From NCBI RefSeq assembly GCF_022829385.1, contig NZ_JAKSXX010000261.1, positions 1 through 64,000 on the forward strand: DNA of 64,000 nt, given 5' to 3'. Under the pieces are notes generated by a model, which searched no databases, was not told the DNA's origin, and saw only the letters and a list, made by a program, of their open reading frames with translations. The stretch's first letter is position 1; each line of letters starts with the position of its first letter. Positions 43,898 through 52,510 of this stretch are shown piece after piece. The translations under genes were made by a program, and so were the position numbers. This stretch comes from Methylobacterium sp. J-070. GTDB taxonomy: Bacteria > Pseudomonadota > Alphaproteobacteria > Rhizobiales > Beijerinckiaceae.

Positions 43898-44374
43898 TCA
43901 GCTCCAGTCGTCGTCGGTGCCGGCGGACAGATCGGTGGCGTCCGCGAGCTGGGCTGCCGAGGCGCCGGAGGCCGCCTGCGTATCCTCGGCCTGTGCCTGG
44001 GAAGTGGCGCCCGACTGCGAGCGGACGAAGGTCATCTCGAAGCGGACGATACCGCCCTCGTCCTTCGTCTCGGTCCGCTGGTAGACCTCGCACCGGAGGA
44101 TCGCCCGCCCCATCGTGGGCAGGACGAGAAGGCCACCGCCTTCTTTCAGGAGAGCGGCTTCCAGCTCGTCCGCCTGCTCCAGGCAGTCGAGCCCGATGAC
44201 GTAGGCCGAGACACTGGCGCGGGCCACGCGCCGACCGAGGTCCTCGTCGACGCTGCGCTCGCTTTTGGCGAACTCGTAGGTGAACCCACGACGGCCGCCG
44301 ATGCGCGTGTTCGTCTGGACCTTGAACGGCACACCGCGGAATGACGGCGGCCGCTGCTCGTCGCGCCAGGACAT
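43898..44374 (-). CDS. DNA circularization protein N-terminal domain (Mu N-like)
   Basis: A 158-residue protein. MSWRDEQRPPSFRGVPFKVQ, RRGFTYEFAKSERSVDEDLG and SVSAYVIGLDCLEQADELEA are diagnostic of the DNA-circularization N-terminal domain in Mu-like tails. An Ala/Ser/Thr-rich C-terminal tail ends at 43898. The protein joins baseplate and tube in contractile tails. The C-terminal half is encoded by the next gene in a different frame. Confidence 0.85.
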   Translation of the reverse strand: MSWRDEQRPPSFRGVPFKVQTNTRIGGRRGFTYEFAKSERSVDEDLGRRVARASVSAYVIGLDCLEQADELEAALLKEGGGLLVLPTMGRAILRCEVYQRTETKDEGGIVRFEMTFVRSQSGATSQAQAEDTQAASGASAAQLADATDLSAGTDDDWS

Positions 44375-44400
44375 CGCCGGCCCTCAGGTCGCTATGCCGA

Positions 44401-44760
44401 TCACAGCTCGTCGCAGGAGAGGCCGCCCCAGTTCACCGCCACCTTGCCAGCCGCGGTGTCGATCTCGTGCGCCGCCTCGGTCCAGGCGCCCGACAGCACG
44501 TAGTTCTTGCCGTTGGCGAGCTCGGCCGTCACCGTTACGTCCTCCATGGCGTCGAGCTCGGCGATCGTGAGACCCGCGGTGGTCGACAGGTCGGCCTTGA
44601 TGAACGGCACGCGCTGGGTCTCGATGAAGCCGTGCACGCCGTCCTGGCCGGCCACGCCCTCACGCTTGATCCGCGAGGGCGAGACAGTGAACGAGCCGCG
44701 CAGGTCGTACTGCTTGCCGCCCGCTTTCACGTAGGCGGTGCCGGCGATCCTCTGACCCAT
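44401..44760 (-). CDS. Tail tube protein (Mu M-like)
   Basis: A 119-residue protein. MGQRIAGTAYVKAGGKQYDL, RGSFTVSPSRIKREGVAGQD and GFIETQRVPFIKADLST match the Mu-type tail tube family, the inner tube of contractile tails. GGAGG seven bases before the ATG at 44760 is a strong ribosome-binding site. A hairpin with a T-tract lies immediately upstream, between the sheath and tube genes. Confidence 0.92.
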   Translation of the reverse strand: MGQRIAGTAYVKAGGKQYDLRGSFTVSPSRIKREGVAGQDGVHGFIETQRVPFIKADLSTTAGLTIAELDAMEDVTVTAELANGKNYVLSGAWTEAAHEIDTAAGKVAVNWGGLSCDEL

Positions 44761-44780
44761 GACGGGGCCTCCAAAGAAAA

Positions 44781-44800
44781 ACCCGCCACGAGGGGCGGGT
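44781..44800 (-). terminator. Hairpin with T-tract between sheath and tube genes
   Basis: ACCCGCC pairs with GGCGGGT around a 6-base loop. The plus-strand A-run 44777-44781 gives TTTTT on the minus strand, directly followed by the tube gene's Shine-Dalgarno sequence. It looks like an intra-operon terminator or attenuator, or an RNA-processing site, setting sheath-to-tube ratio. Confidence 0.55.
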
Positions 44801-44828
44801 CAGGTTGCGGGAAGGCGCGGACGGCCGA

Positions 44829-46364
44829 TCAGGACGCGGTGGCGCTAAGCGGGAACTGGAGGCGAAATTGGGCTAGGATATTAAGCCTACGAAGCTGGTT
44901 TACGATGTCCGGCGGATCCAGGATCTCGACGGTGTTCGGCTCGGTGTTCGAGCGCGCCACCGACAGGTTGGCGATGTACAGGTCCGCGTTCTCGACGAGC
45001 CCGTCCGTCTCCATGTCCCGGTACTCCGAGACCATCTCGGCCTTGATCATCAGCGGCGTGACGATCGGCTTGCCGGCGCCGAACTTGGTCCCGTCGTTGG
45101 CGAGCGCGCAACGCGGGAACTTGTCGGTGAGCGCCTGCCGGACCCGGGTGTAGCGCTCGTCGAGCGTGGCCAGCGTCGTCACCAGCTCGTAGGCGTTGTC
45201 GGCCTGGCCGTAGACGTTCTTCTGGTAGTTCGACTGCTCGCGCAGGATCGTCGGGATGTTGGTCGAACCGCCGTAGAGGTCGGTGCCCTGGATCGCGATC
45301 CCGACCTGCGCCAGCGCGTTCAGCTGGGTCTTGTTCCAGCGGTAGGCCTTCTGCGCCGGCAGCACGCCGATGAGCGGCAGGGTCTGCAGCGGCTGCGCGG
45401 CGTAGGCGTTGATCGAGAACGCCGCGGCCGCGGTGTAGGCGGCGGCCCACTCCCACACCGGGGACGGGCTCTGCGGCTCGAAGCCCATCGTCGAGATGAG
45501 CGCCGAGTTGTTGGACGGCCCCCAGGTCGCCTGGTCGGCGTACGCGCCGCGGCGGGCCGAGAAGATCTGGCCGTAGCTCTGGCGATACGGCCCCCAGCGT
45601 CCGGAGTCGGTGAAGCCGTACTCCTGGTCCCAGACCGCGTAGGAGCCGGAGTCGTTCACCGGCAGGCCGACGAACTTATACGGCGCGTCGCCCAGGCCGG
45701 CGATCGCCGATGTGAAGTCCGGGGTGCCGGTGCCGCCCGAGAGCTGGCCGCCGGTCGGATAGGTGACGGCGAGGCCGGCCGGGAGCTGCTCGCCGCCGTA
45801 GCGGCCGAGGTAGCAGTCCTGGATGTTGACGTCGTTGCCGGACAGGCCGGCCCACTTGCAGGTCAGGTTGACCTTGCTCGCGGTGGTGCCGTCCACCGCG
45901 GCCGTGACCGGCAGGTCCGGGGTGGCGGCGATCGCGGCCACGATCTTGGCCGCCACGGTGACGGGCGTGTCGGCCGAGACGATGCCGATCGGGACGAGCT
46001 GGCCGGCGATGTAGAGCGGATAGGTCCCGGCCACGGTGGGGGCGGCCGTGACCGTGATCGAGCCGGTCGCGGCGACGCCGGCGGCCGGCGCGGGGACCGG
46101 GAGGCAGTAGATCGGCACGCTCGTGACGCCCTTGAAGGTCGTCTTGAACATGCGCGCCAGCATCGAGCCGGCGCCGAACAAGAGATCGGCGTCCGCGTTC
46201 GTGCCGCAGGCGATCACCTGGTTGGGCGTGGCCGAGCCGGCGGCGATCAGATGGCCGGCGAGCAGGATCCACTTCAGCGAGGTCGGGGTGCCGGCCTGCG
46301 AGGGGTCGATCTGGGTGTTGGGGCCCGGGATCTTGTAGTTGTCCGGAACGCGCGTGATGCCCAT
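44829..46364 (-). CDS. Tail sheath protein (Mu L-like)
   Basis: A 511-residue contractile tail sheath. The N-terminus MGITRVPDNYKIPGPNTQID, internal VIACGTNADADLLFGAGSML, and the C-terminal LDERYTRVRQALTDKFPRCA, PLMIKAEMVSEYRDMETDGL and NRLNILAQFRLQF-type ending (LRRLNILAQFRLQFPL) identify the Mu-type sheath. It surrounds the tube and contracts to drive injection. A domain of about 100 residues after residue 110 is the variable surface insertion. Confidence 0.94.
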   Translation of the reverse strand: MGITRVPDNYKIPGPNTQIDPSQAGTPTSLKWILLAGHLIAAGSATPNQVIACGTNADADLLFGAGSMLARMFKTTFKGVTSVPIYCLPVPAPAAGVAATGSITVTAAPTVAGTYPLYIAGQLVPIGIVSADTPVTVAAKIVAAIAATPDLPVTAAVDGTTASKVNLTCKWAGLSGNDVNIQDCYLGRYGGEQLPAGLAVTYPTGGQLSGGTGTPDFTSAIAGLGDAPYKFVGLPVNDSGSYAVWDQEYGFTDSGRWGPYRQSYGQIFSARRGAYADQATWGPSNNSALISTMGFEPQSPSPVWEWAAAYTAAAAFSINAYAAQPLQTLPLIGVLPAQKAYRWNKTQLNALAQVGIAIQGTDLYGGSTNIPTILREQSNYQKNVYGQADNAYELVTTLATLDERYTRVRQALTDKFPRCALANDGTKFGAGKPIVTPLMIKAEMVSEYRDMETDGLVENADLYIANLSVARSNTEPNTVEILDPPDIVNQLRRLNILAQFRLQFPLSATAS

Positions 46365-46370
46365 CGCGGC

Positions 46371-46625
46371 TTACTCCTGGTGCTCGGTGGCGGCGGGAGC
46401 GCCGGCGGGCGCGGTGGAGGCCTGCGCGGCGGCCGCGGGGGCGCCGCTCTCGTGCAGGTCCTCGAGGAGGCGGATCGCGCCCTCGTCCCGGAGCCGGAAC
46501 GTGAACTGGTCGGCCGGCCAGCGGGCGGTGCCGTCGAGCTCGAAGCCGATCTGGGAAGGCATGTGCTTGAGCGCGCGGTAGCGCTCCTCGGTCGCCTCGA
46601 CGGCGACCGTGGCGGATCCGGCCAT
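46371..46625 (-). CDS. Small prophage protein upstream of the sheath
   Basis: An 84-residue protein (SATVAVEATEERYRALKHMP; FELDGTARWPADQFTFRLRD) with an Ala/Pro-rich tail. It is not recognised. It lies 6 bp before the sheath gene on the same strand, in the head-tail connector region. Confidence 0.5.
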   Translation of the reverse strand: MAGSATVAVEATEERYRALKHMPSQIGFELDGTARWPADQFTFRLRDEGAIRLLEDLHESGAPAAAAQASTAPAGAPAATEHQE

Positions 46626-46661
46626 GGCGATGTCCTCTGGATGGGAGCGGCGCGGGCCGGC

Positions 46662-47252
46662 TCAGGTCGTGGGGATGTCGATCATCAGCCCGATCGGGGG
46701 CGTGCCGGCGCCGGTGCCGGACGGGCGCGCGCTGATGACGATGTGCTCGAGCACATCCGGGATCACCGGCTCGTAGTGCGTGCGGAACAGGAAGCTGATC
46801 TCCAGCCGTCCTTCCGCGAAATACGTCTCCCCGTCCTGCGGGAAGAGGCGGCCGCGGCGGACCTTGCTTACCGCCTCGAACAGGGGGTAGCGCTCCGGAT
46901 CGCACTCATCCTTCGACGGATCGATCCCGCGCACGAAGGTCGGGTCGGTCAGGAGGTGCGAGCGGATCCGGTCGACGAGGTCGTCGAGGTCGGCGTCGAG
47001 CTGCTCGGGCGGGTTCTGTCCGGTGACCACCGAGATGCCGATCGTCACCTCGCTCATGAAGCGCGGCGGTCCGGTGTTGGCCTCATCCTCCGGCGTCTCG
47101 ATCTCATCGACGAGGATCACCAGGAGGGCGGGCAGGTTCTCGGGCTGGATCTGCGGCCGCGGCTGACGGCGGATCGACTTGATCGGCAACCAGTCCTGCG
47201 CCGTGAGGCGCTCGACGATCGCGTCACGGATCAATGTCGAAGAGGACGGCAT
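46662..47252 (-). CDS. Tail terminator/head-tail connector-like protein
   Basis: A 196-residue protein. STLIRDAIVERLTAQDWLPI, LPALLVILVDEIETPEDEAN and TYFAEGRLEISFLFRTHYEP resemble the fold pattern of phage minor tail/terminator proteins (N-terminal helix, then beta-alpha-beta). The stop of the upstream gene overlaps its ATG at 47252 (TGATG). The exact family is uncertain. Confidence 0.5.
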   Translation of the reverse strand: MPSSSTLIRDAIVERLTAQDWLPIKSIRRQPRPQIQPENLPALLVILVDEIETPEDEANTGPPRFMSEVTIGISVVTGQNPPEQLDADLDDLVDRIRSHLLTDPTFVRGIDPSKDECDPERYPLFEAVSKVRRGRLFPQDGETYFAEGRLEISFLFRTHYEPVIPDVLEHIVISARPSGTGAGTPPIGLMIDIPTT

Positions 47253-47608
47253 CACTGCTCCGGCGGCTTGCCGCGCTTCAGGGTCAGGGAGGCGCCCCCC
47301 TGGCCGTCGGGATCGATGTCGTCGATCCAGAGCGTACCCTCGTCCGGGTAGAAGCCGGCGGCGGGCACGCGGACGAGGGCGAACTGTTCGGGCGGGTACT
47401 GCCAGTCCGAGAGGCGGATCCCGAGCGTGATCCTCGTGGTGTTGAGGTTCGCGCCGGCTTCCAGCTCAACGTTGGTGTTCTGCACCGCCCACACGCCGCT
47501 CGCGTCGAACGGCTGGCGCACGGGCCGCGAGGCCAGTTGCGTCACGGTCACCGGCCTGCCGAACGCGGCGATGCCCGGCCCAAGCGCGAGCGCGGCGAAG
47601 TCGATCAC
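47252..47608 (-). CDS. Head-tail joining-like protein
   Basis: A 118-residue beta-rich protein (FGRPVTVTQLASRPVRQPFD, NTTRITLGIRLSDWQYPPEQ, YPDEGTLWIDDIDPDGQGGA). The pattern suits small head-completion or adaptor proteins (short barrel). Its GTG overlaps the previous stop as GTGA, so it is translationally coupled. The assignment is by position and shape only. Confidence 0.5.
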   Translation of the reverse strand: MIDFAALALGPGIAAFGRPVTVTQLASRPVRQPFDASGVWAVQNTNVELEAGANLNTTRITLGIRLSDWQYPPEQFALVRVPAAGFYPDEGTLWIDDIDPDGQGGASLTLKRGKPPEQ

Positions 47609-47847
47609 GCGGCGGCCTGAGGCTTCGGCTTCGCGGCGGCCTTTGCGTCGGCCTGTGCGGCGGCATCGGCGGGCGCGGCATCGTCGACACCCGCCTCGAA
47701 GCGGCGGATCACCTGCGCCTGGATCTGGCGCTCGGTGAAGCCGTCATGGGTCCAGAGGCTACCGTCGGCCGCGAGCGGACCGTCGAGCGGGTGGACCAGG
47801 CCGACATGCTCCGCGGCGGTCGGCAGGACCTTGATCATGATTGTCAT
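47605..47847 (-). CDS. DUF2635-like small prophage protein
   Basis: An 80-residue protein. VLPTAAEHVGLVHPLDGPLA followed by GFTERQIQAQVIRRFEAGVD resembles DUF2635, a small protein next to sheath genes in Mu-like phages. The tail is Ala/Lys/Pro-rich low complexity. Its ATG at 47847 has an in-frame alternative three codons downstream. Confidence 0.55.
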   Translation of the reverse strand: MTIMIKVLPTAAEHVGLVHPLDGPLAADGSLWTHDGFTERQIQAQVIRRFEAGVDDAAPADAAAQADAKAAAKPKPQAAA

Positions 47848-47931
47848 GGCACGCTCTGGGTCAGGAGCTGGCGTTGCGAGCGCCCGGCGGATCGCGTCGG
47901 GCCCTCACGTCTCAGGCGATGGCGCGGCGCC

Positions 47932-48270
47932 TCAGGACGCGGACTGGCCGAGCAGGACGTTCCCGACCGAGGACGGGTTAGCCGCGGCATCCGAGGCCCA
48001 GCCGACCGGCAGGAGCGAGCCGGAGTTGACGTTGGTCACGACCGAGTTGACCGGGTCCCAGTACAGGCTGTCGCCCTGGTTCCAGGCCTGCGCGTTGGTC
48101 TTGGGCAGCGAGTAGACGCCCTTGCGCCACAACGCGAACACCTGCCCGGCCGGCACGGTCTCGGAGACGACGCCGAAGATCTTGCCGACCACGAGCGGCT
48201 GGCTCGACACGACGCCACCGGCGGGCGCGGGCACGTAGAGCGCGTCGCCGCGCTGGATGTAGTTCTGCAT
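47932..48270 (-). CDS. DUF2190-like capsid decoration/stabilization protein
   Basis: A 112-residue beta-rich protein (MQNYIQRGDALYVPAPAGGV, GQVFALWRKGVYSLPKTNAQ, LYWDPVNSVVTNVN, VGNVLLGQSAS), matching the DUF2190 pattern of small head proteins. It follows the capsid gene by 97 bp. It likely decorates or stabilizes the head. Confidence 0.75.
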   Translation of the reverse strand: MQNYIQRGDALYVPAPAGGVVSSQPLVVGKIFGVVSETVPAGQVFALWRKGVYSLPKTNAQAWNQGDSLYWDPVNSVVTNVNSGSLLPVGWASDAAANPSSVGNVLLGQSAS

Positions 48271-48367
48271 AGTTCGGGTTCCGGAAGCTCGAAGGGCGGA
48301 GCGGCCGGCGCTCGCGGGGAGGCCGGCCGCGTGATGTCAGCGCTGACGGATCAGCTCGGCGGACGGA

Positions 48368-50914
48368 TCAGCTCGACGGCAGCGCGCCCGGGTTCTTGAA
48401 GGCGCCGCGGAAGTCGATCGCGCCGCAGGCGAAGTCGTGCTCCAGGGAGATCTGGACGCCCTGCGTGCCGAACGGCTCGTAGGTCTTCACCCGCGGGCCG
48501 TTCGAGCCGTTCAGGAAGCCATGGACGAAGCACGGCAGCTGGGCCGGGTCGGCGAGCAGGTACCAGCTGTTGTCGGCGATGTTGGCGTCCGAGACCGACT
48601 GCAGCTTGCCCGAGAACGGGTTCACCGAGGTGGACAGCTGCGGCGTGATGGTGGCGACCAGCTGGTCGGCCGACGTCTCCTGGGTCGGGCCGGTCAGGAT
48701 GATCCGCGGCGGCACGTTCAGCAGGTAGCCGGCCAGCGACTTCATCGCCCGCAGGCTGGCGCGGCCCTGGCCGACGTTGGTCACCGAGATCACGCCGCCA
48801 GCGCCGGCGAGGTTGGCGTGGTTGGCGTGCCAGACTGCCTTGCCATCCTGCGCGAGCACCGGGTTCGCATTGAACATCGTGAAGAAGGTGGTGTTCTCGA
48901 ACAACCGGACCGCGTCGCCGGATGAGCCGAGGATCTGGTCGATGGCGCCGAGCTCGTCGTTGACGATCATCTGCCGCGAGATCGGGAAGATGACGCCGTA
49001 GGGCTTGAGCGTAATGTTCTCGCCGCTGTCGGCCGTGTCGCCGGCCTTGATCTCGCCGGTCTGCGTGACCGGCTGCAGCATCGGGAACTCGCCCGCGCGC
49101 ACCTGCGGGTGCGGACGGAAGTCGTTGAACTGGCGCTCGATCGAGATCCGCTTGTAGGTCGGCTCGGCGAGCTCGTAGCGGGCGAGCAGGCTCTTGTTGA
49201 GCACGTTCTGGAAGATCGCCGGGAAGTCCGAGGTGGACTGGAAGGCGCGCTCCACGATGTCGATCGCCTGGCGGGCGGTGCGGATGTTGCCGCGGTGGCC
49301 GACGCACTCGGCGGCGATCTCCACGAAGCCCATGCCCATGTAGGCCTCGGCGCGGCCCGAATGGGTCTCCACCCACTTCTTGTCGGCCTTGCGCTTGGGC
49401 GCGTAGTCGATGCCGTCGGACCCGCGGGACGCGAGCGTCCGGGTGACGAGCGCCAGCGTCATGGCGTCGGCGCGGCCCTCGCGCTCGTCGCGGCCGAACT
49501 CGATCCGGCCGCCACGCGAACCCGGCTGCGCACCCCTCACGGCGGTCTCCCTGCTCTTGGCGTCCAGGCGGTCGAAGACGATCTTGCGGCAGGCGGCGGT
49601 GCTGAGGCCGCGGGCGATCGCGTCGGCTACGTTGAAGGCGACGCCCTGCGCGCGGGCCTGCTCGCCGATGCGGGCGATCTCGGCGGCGGTCGCCTGGGTG
49701 AAGGCGGCCGGGTTCGAGCGGACGCTGCCTCGCGGCGCGGCGCGGCGGCCGGACGGGCGTGCGCCACGGGCGCCGCGATCGTCGTCGCCCATGTCCTCGT
49801 CGCGAGCCTTGATCGGCTCCTCGCTCGGGTCGCCGTTCTCGTCGACGTAGTTGCCGTCGGCGTCGACGTAGTTGCCGTCGAGATCGACCTCGGGGGCGGC
49901 GCGCTCAGCCTTGACCGGCTCGTCGACCTTGTTGCCGTCGGCGTCGACGTAGTCGCCATCCTCGTTCACGTAGTAGCCGTCGGCATCGACGGTGGGCTCG
50001 GCGCGGCTCTCGGCCTTCACGGGCTCGTCGACGAGCTTGCCCTCGGCGTCGACGTACTTGCCGTCCTCGTTCACGTAGTAACCGTCGGCGTCGACGGTGG
50101 GCTCGGCGCGAACCTGCCGCTTGCCGGGCGCATTCTTGCCGGGAGTGTGCTTGGCCATACGCTTGTCCTCTCTGGGTTCGGGCCAAGCCCGCTCGTGCGG
50201 TCCGGTGGAGCCGTACCGGTAGGTGATCGAGGCATCGCCCCGGGTGATGGTGATCTCCTTCGCGCCGCGGCCCATCGGGCTGGCGCGCAGGTCGGGCCCC
50301 ACGAGCGGGTCGGTCGCGCCCTCGTGGGCGCGCACCATCGCGGCAGGATCGGCGGGGACGGAGACGAGGGAGGCTTCGAGCAGCTCCCAGCGGGTCGCCG
50401 TGAAGGTCAGGCCGTCGTCGACGTCGAGGATCTGCTTCTCGGGGTCGATCACGGTGCCGGCGGCGTCGGTGATCTCCCAGGCGTCGACGCGGTAGCCGAT
50501 CGAGATGCCCTTGATCTCGCCGCGGGCGACCATGCCCTCGGCATTCTTGCCGGCCTCGGTGGCGGCGAACTTCGCCCGCCCGAGGATGCGGCCCTCGGCG
50601 AACCACACGTCGACGATCCGCCCCAGCACCGAGCCGAGGCCCCAACTGTTGTGGCTGTCGAGGAACGGGATGCCGGAGGAGGCCAGGCGATCGACGCAGA
50701 CCGCGGCCTCGTCGGTCGACAGTCGCTCGGTGCCGTACCAGCGGACGACGTCCGAGCCCTCGGAGAGGATCAGCTCGATCGTGTGCTCGTTGGCGTCGTA
50801 GCTCGCCGGCGCGACCTCTAGGAAGCGGCGCCCGCGGGTGCCGAGCGCCTTGAGGTCGATCGGGCGCGCGCCGGCGCCCGGGGCGGCGCGCCGCCCGGTC
50901 TTCGAGGTTGCCAT
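48368..50914 (-). CDS. Prohead protease fused to major capsid protein
   Basis: An 848-residue fusion. Residues about 25-200 are an S78-type prohead protease: FLDSHNSWGLGSVLGRI with His88, GIPFL before it, and LLEASLVSVPADP with Ser182/Ser185. Residues 269-372 are three acidic tandem repeats of about 35 residues (core DADGYYVNEDG). Residues about 390-848 are the major capsid domain of the Mu-type (PAIFQNVLNKSLLARYELAE, FPISRQMIVNDELGAI, WHANHANLAGAG). The fusion is known in some phages; the head must be matured by self-cleavage. An internal ATG at 50158 with a strong Shine-Dalgarno sequence could make capsid alone. Confidence 0.9.
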   Translation of the reverse strand: MATSKTGRRAAPGAGARPIDLKALGTRGRRFLEVAPASYDANEHTIELILSEGSDVVRWYGTERLSTDEAAVCVDRLASSGIPFLDSHNSWGLGSVLGRIVDVWFAEGRILGRAKFAATEAGKNAEGMVARGEIKGISIGYRVDAWEITDAAGTVIDPEKQILDVDDGLTFTATRWELLEASLVSVPADPAAMVRAHEGATDPLVGPDLRASPMGRGAKEITITRGDASITYRYGSTGPHERAWPEPREDKRMAKHTPGKNAPGKRQVRAEPTVDADGYYVNEDGKYVDAEGKLVDEPVKAESRAEPTVDADGYYVNEDGDYVDADGNKVDEPVKAERAAPEVDLDGNYVDADGNYVDENGDPSEEPIKARDEDMGDDDRGARGARPSGRRAAPRGSVRSNPAAFTQATAAEIARIGEQARAQGVAFNVADAIARGLSTAACRKIVFDRLDAKSRETAVRGAQPGSRGGRIEFGRDEREGRADAMTLALVTRTLASRGSDGIDYAPKRKADKKWVETHSGRAEAYMGMGFVEIAAECVGHRGNIRTARQAIDIVERAFQSTSDFPAIFQNVLNKSLLARYELAEPTYKRISIERQFNDFRPHPQVRAGEFPMLQPVTQTGEIKAGDTADSGENITLKPYGVIFPISRQMIVNDELGAIDQILGSSGDAVRLFENTTFFTMFNANPVLAQDGKAVWHANHANLAGAGGVISVTNVGQGRASLRAMKSLAGYLLNVPPRIILTGPTQETSADQLVATITPQLSTSVNPFSGKLQSVSDANIADNSWYLLADPAQLPCFVHGFLNGSNGPRVKTYEPFGTQGVQISLEHDFACGAIDFRGAFKNPGALPSS
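49799..50110 (-). repeat. Three acidic coding repeats in the capsid fusion
   Basis: Residues 269-372 form three units of about 34 residues with the core DADGYYVNEDG and VDEPVKAE. The first two units are nearly identical and the third is diverged. The Asp/Gly-rich pattern recalls calcium-binding loops, but no binding is shown. Confidence 0.8.
50156..50171 (-). promoter_or_regulatory. Internal ribosome-binding site and start in the capsid fusion
   Basis: GAGAGGA lies seven bases before an in-frame ATG (codon 253) in the protease-capsid fusion. It is much better than the weak GGGA before the main ATG at 50914. It would yield a 596-residue protein of repeats plus capsid, without protease. Confidence 0.5.
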
Positions 50915-50925
50915 GTGGGATCCCG

Positions 50926-52509
50926 TCAGTTGGGGGCGGGCGCCGTGATCGGCTCCCCGGTGTCGTCCTTAAGGGGCTTCGGCTTGCCGCCGGCCGGATC
51001 GCTGTCGACCGGCTGCTGCTTGCCGGACTGGTCCGTGCGCCGCGGATCGATGTCGAAGGCCAAGCCCATGGCATCGGCGCGCTTGTAGAAGGCCGCCGAC
51101 ATGTCCTGGACCTTGCGCCAGTTGTTACCCCAGCTCGCGACGTACTCCTGTGGGCTCATCCGGCCGGTGCGCGCCGCCTTGATGTCGGCCTCGATGTCGT
51201 CGTTGGGGTTGATAGGCTCCCAGGCCGGCGTCATCCACTGCGCTCGGTAGGGCTCGTCCCGGTCCGGGAGCAGGCCGGCGAGCACGGCGCGGGACACGAA
51301 GCGATCCCACGTCCGTTCGCAGATCGACGGGATCACGACGTGGTTCTGCAGCTGCTCGGTCAGGCGCCGGAACTCGACCTTGCCCGCCCGCAGGCTGGAA
51401 AAGTTCGCGCCCCGCAGGTCGCCCGAGACTTGGTCGTAGGTGCAGCCCACGCCAGCGGCCATGGCCTGCAAGTTGAAGAGCAGGATCGGCTCGACCTGGG
51501 TCGTACTCGTAGGCGCGGCGAAGGTCACGTCCTGGCCCGTGCGCAGCTCTTTCAGCATGCCCGGCTCGAGCGAGGTGAGCTGCGCGTCGGGGTTCGCCGC
51601 ATCGCGGCCCGCGAGTCCGGGGCGGGCCGGGTCGAACAGGTCGACGGTGGACTCGTCGTTGTTGGTGATGAACCCCGAGAAGCAAGCCTCGACCCGCGCC
51701 TTGACGTTGACCGCGTCCAGGAAGTCGGCGAGCTCGCGCGCCGTCATAAGGATCGGTGCGAACCACGACACGCCGCGGACCTGTCCGGGCCGCAGCTCCT
51801 TGAACAGGTGGATCAGCTCGTCCTCTGGGACGAAGGTCGAGACGCCCGGGCGCATGGCCGCGGTGTTGATCTCGCCGGGATGGTTCGGATTGAGCCACAG
51901 GCCGACCCGACGGTCGTACTGCCCGAGGCCGACGCCGAGCCGGGTGTGCTCCAGGCCCTCGGCGCCGGCCTGGCCGTCGTTGCCGTAGATCCCGTCGCGC
52001 CACTGATCGATGAAGTCGGACTCCAGGAGCTGCAGCTGGAAGGGCACCCGCCGCGGATCGTCGAACGGGCGATCGATGAAGCGGATCACGCTCTCGCCGG
52101 ACTCGACCATGCCGCGCACGGCGAGCGCCTGCATGGCGTAGAAGCCCATGCGGCCGGTCACGTCCGCCTTGCGCTCCCAGTCGTCCCAGAGGTTCTCTAG
52201 GCGGCGGTCGAGGACGTCGGACCCGGTGTCCGGGATCGGCGTGATGCCCGTGCCCACCACGTGCGAGGTGATGATGTCGAGCATGCGCGCGGCGTAGGGC
52301 GTGTTGCGCGCGAGATCTCGGGCGCGCGAGCGCAGCGGGCGCAGCGCCCCCTGGATCTCTGCGTTGGCCGAGGTGTTCAGCGCCTTGAACGAGGACGCAC
52401 GTCGACCGACGGTCGCTCCCTCATAGATACGCAGCGCGTGGCGGGCGCGGGCACGGGACAGCGCCGCGCGCGGCGCGACCCAGCCGATCGCGCGGTCGAG
52501 GGCGTTCAT
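50926..52509 (-). CDS. Phage portal protein (lambda type)
   Basis: A 527-residue protein. RARDLARNTPYAARMLDIIT, VGTGITPIPDTGSD, QLLESDFIDQWR and SFVPEDELIHLFKELRPGQV match the lambda gpB portal family, the dodecameric ring through which DNA enters the head. The Arg/Ala-rich start and a polar C-terminal tail are normal. It ends 11 bp before the capsid fusion gene and starts 1 bp after the gpW stop. Confidence 0.94.
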   Translation of the reverse strand: MNALDRAIGWVAPRAALSRARARHALRIYEGATVGRRASSFKALNTSANAEIQGALRPLRSRARDLARNTPYAARMLDIITSHVVGTGITPIPDTGSDVLDRRLENLWDDWERKADVTGRMGFYAMQALAVRGMVESGESVIRFIDRPFDDPRRVPFQLQLLESDFIDQWRDGIYGNDGQAGAEGLEHTRLGVGLGQYDRRVGLWLNPNHPGEINTAAMRPGVSTFVPEDELIHLFKELRPGQVRGVSWFAPILMTARELADFLDAVNVKARVEACFSGFITNNDESTVDLFDPARPGLAGRDAANPDAQLTSLEPGMLKELRTGQDVTFAAPTSTTQVEPILLFNLQAMAAGVGCTYDQVSGDLRGANFSSLRAGKVEFRRLTEQLQNHVVIPSICERTWDRFVSRAVLAGLLPDRDEPYRAQWMTPAWEPINPNDDIEADIKAARTGRMSPQEYVASWGNNWRKVQDMSAAFYKRADAMGLAFDIDPRRTDQSGKQQPVDSDPAGGKPKPLKDDTGEPITAPAPN

Positions 52510-52510
52510 T

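Noticed and set aside
49109..50821. 570-codon plus-strand frame over the capsid fusion
   Set aside because: Its Val/Asp-rich repeats are the reverse complement of the acidic DADGYYVNEDG repeats in the capsid gene.
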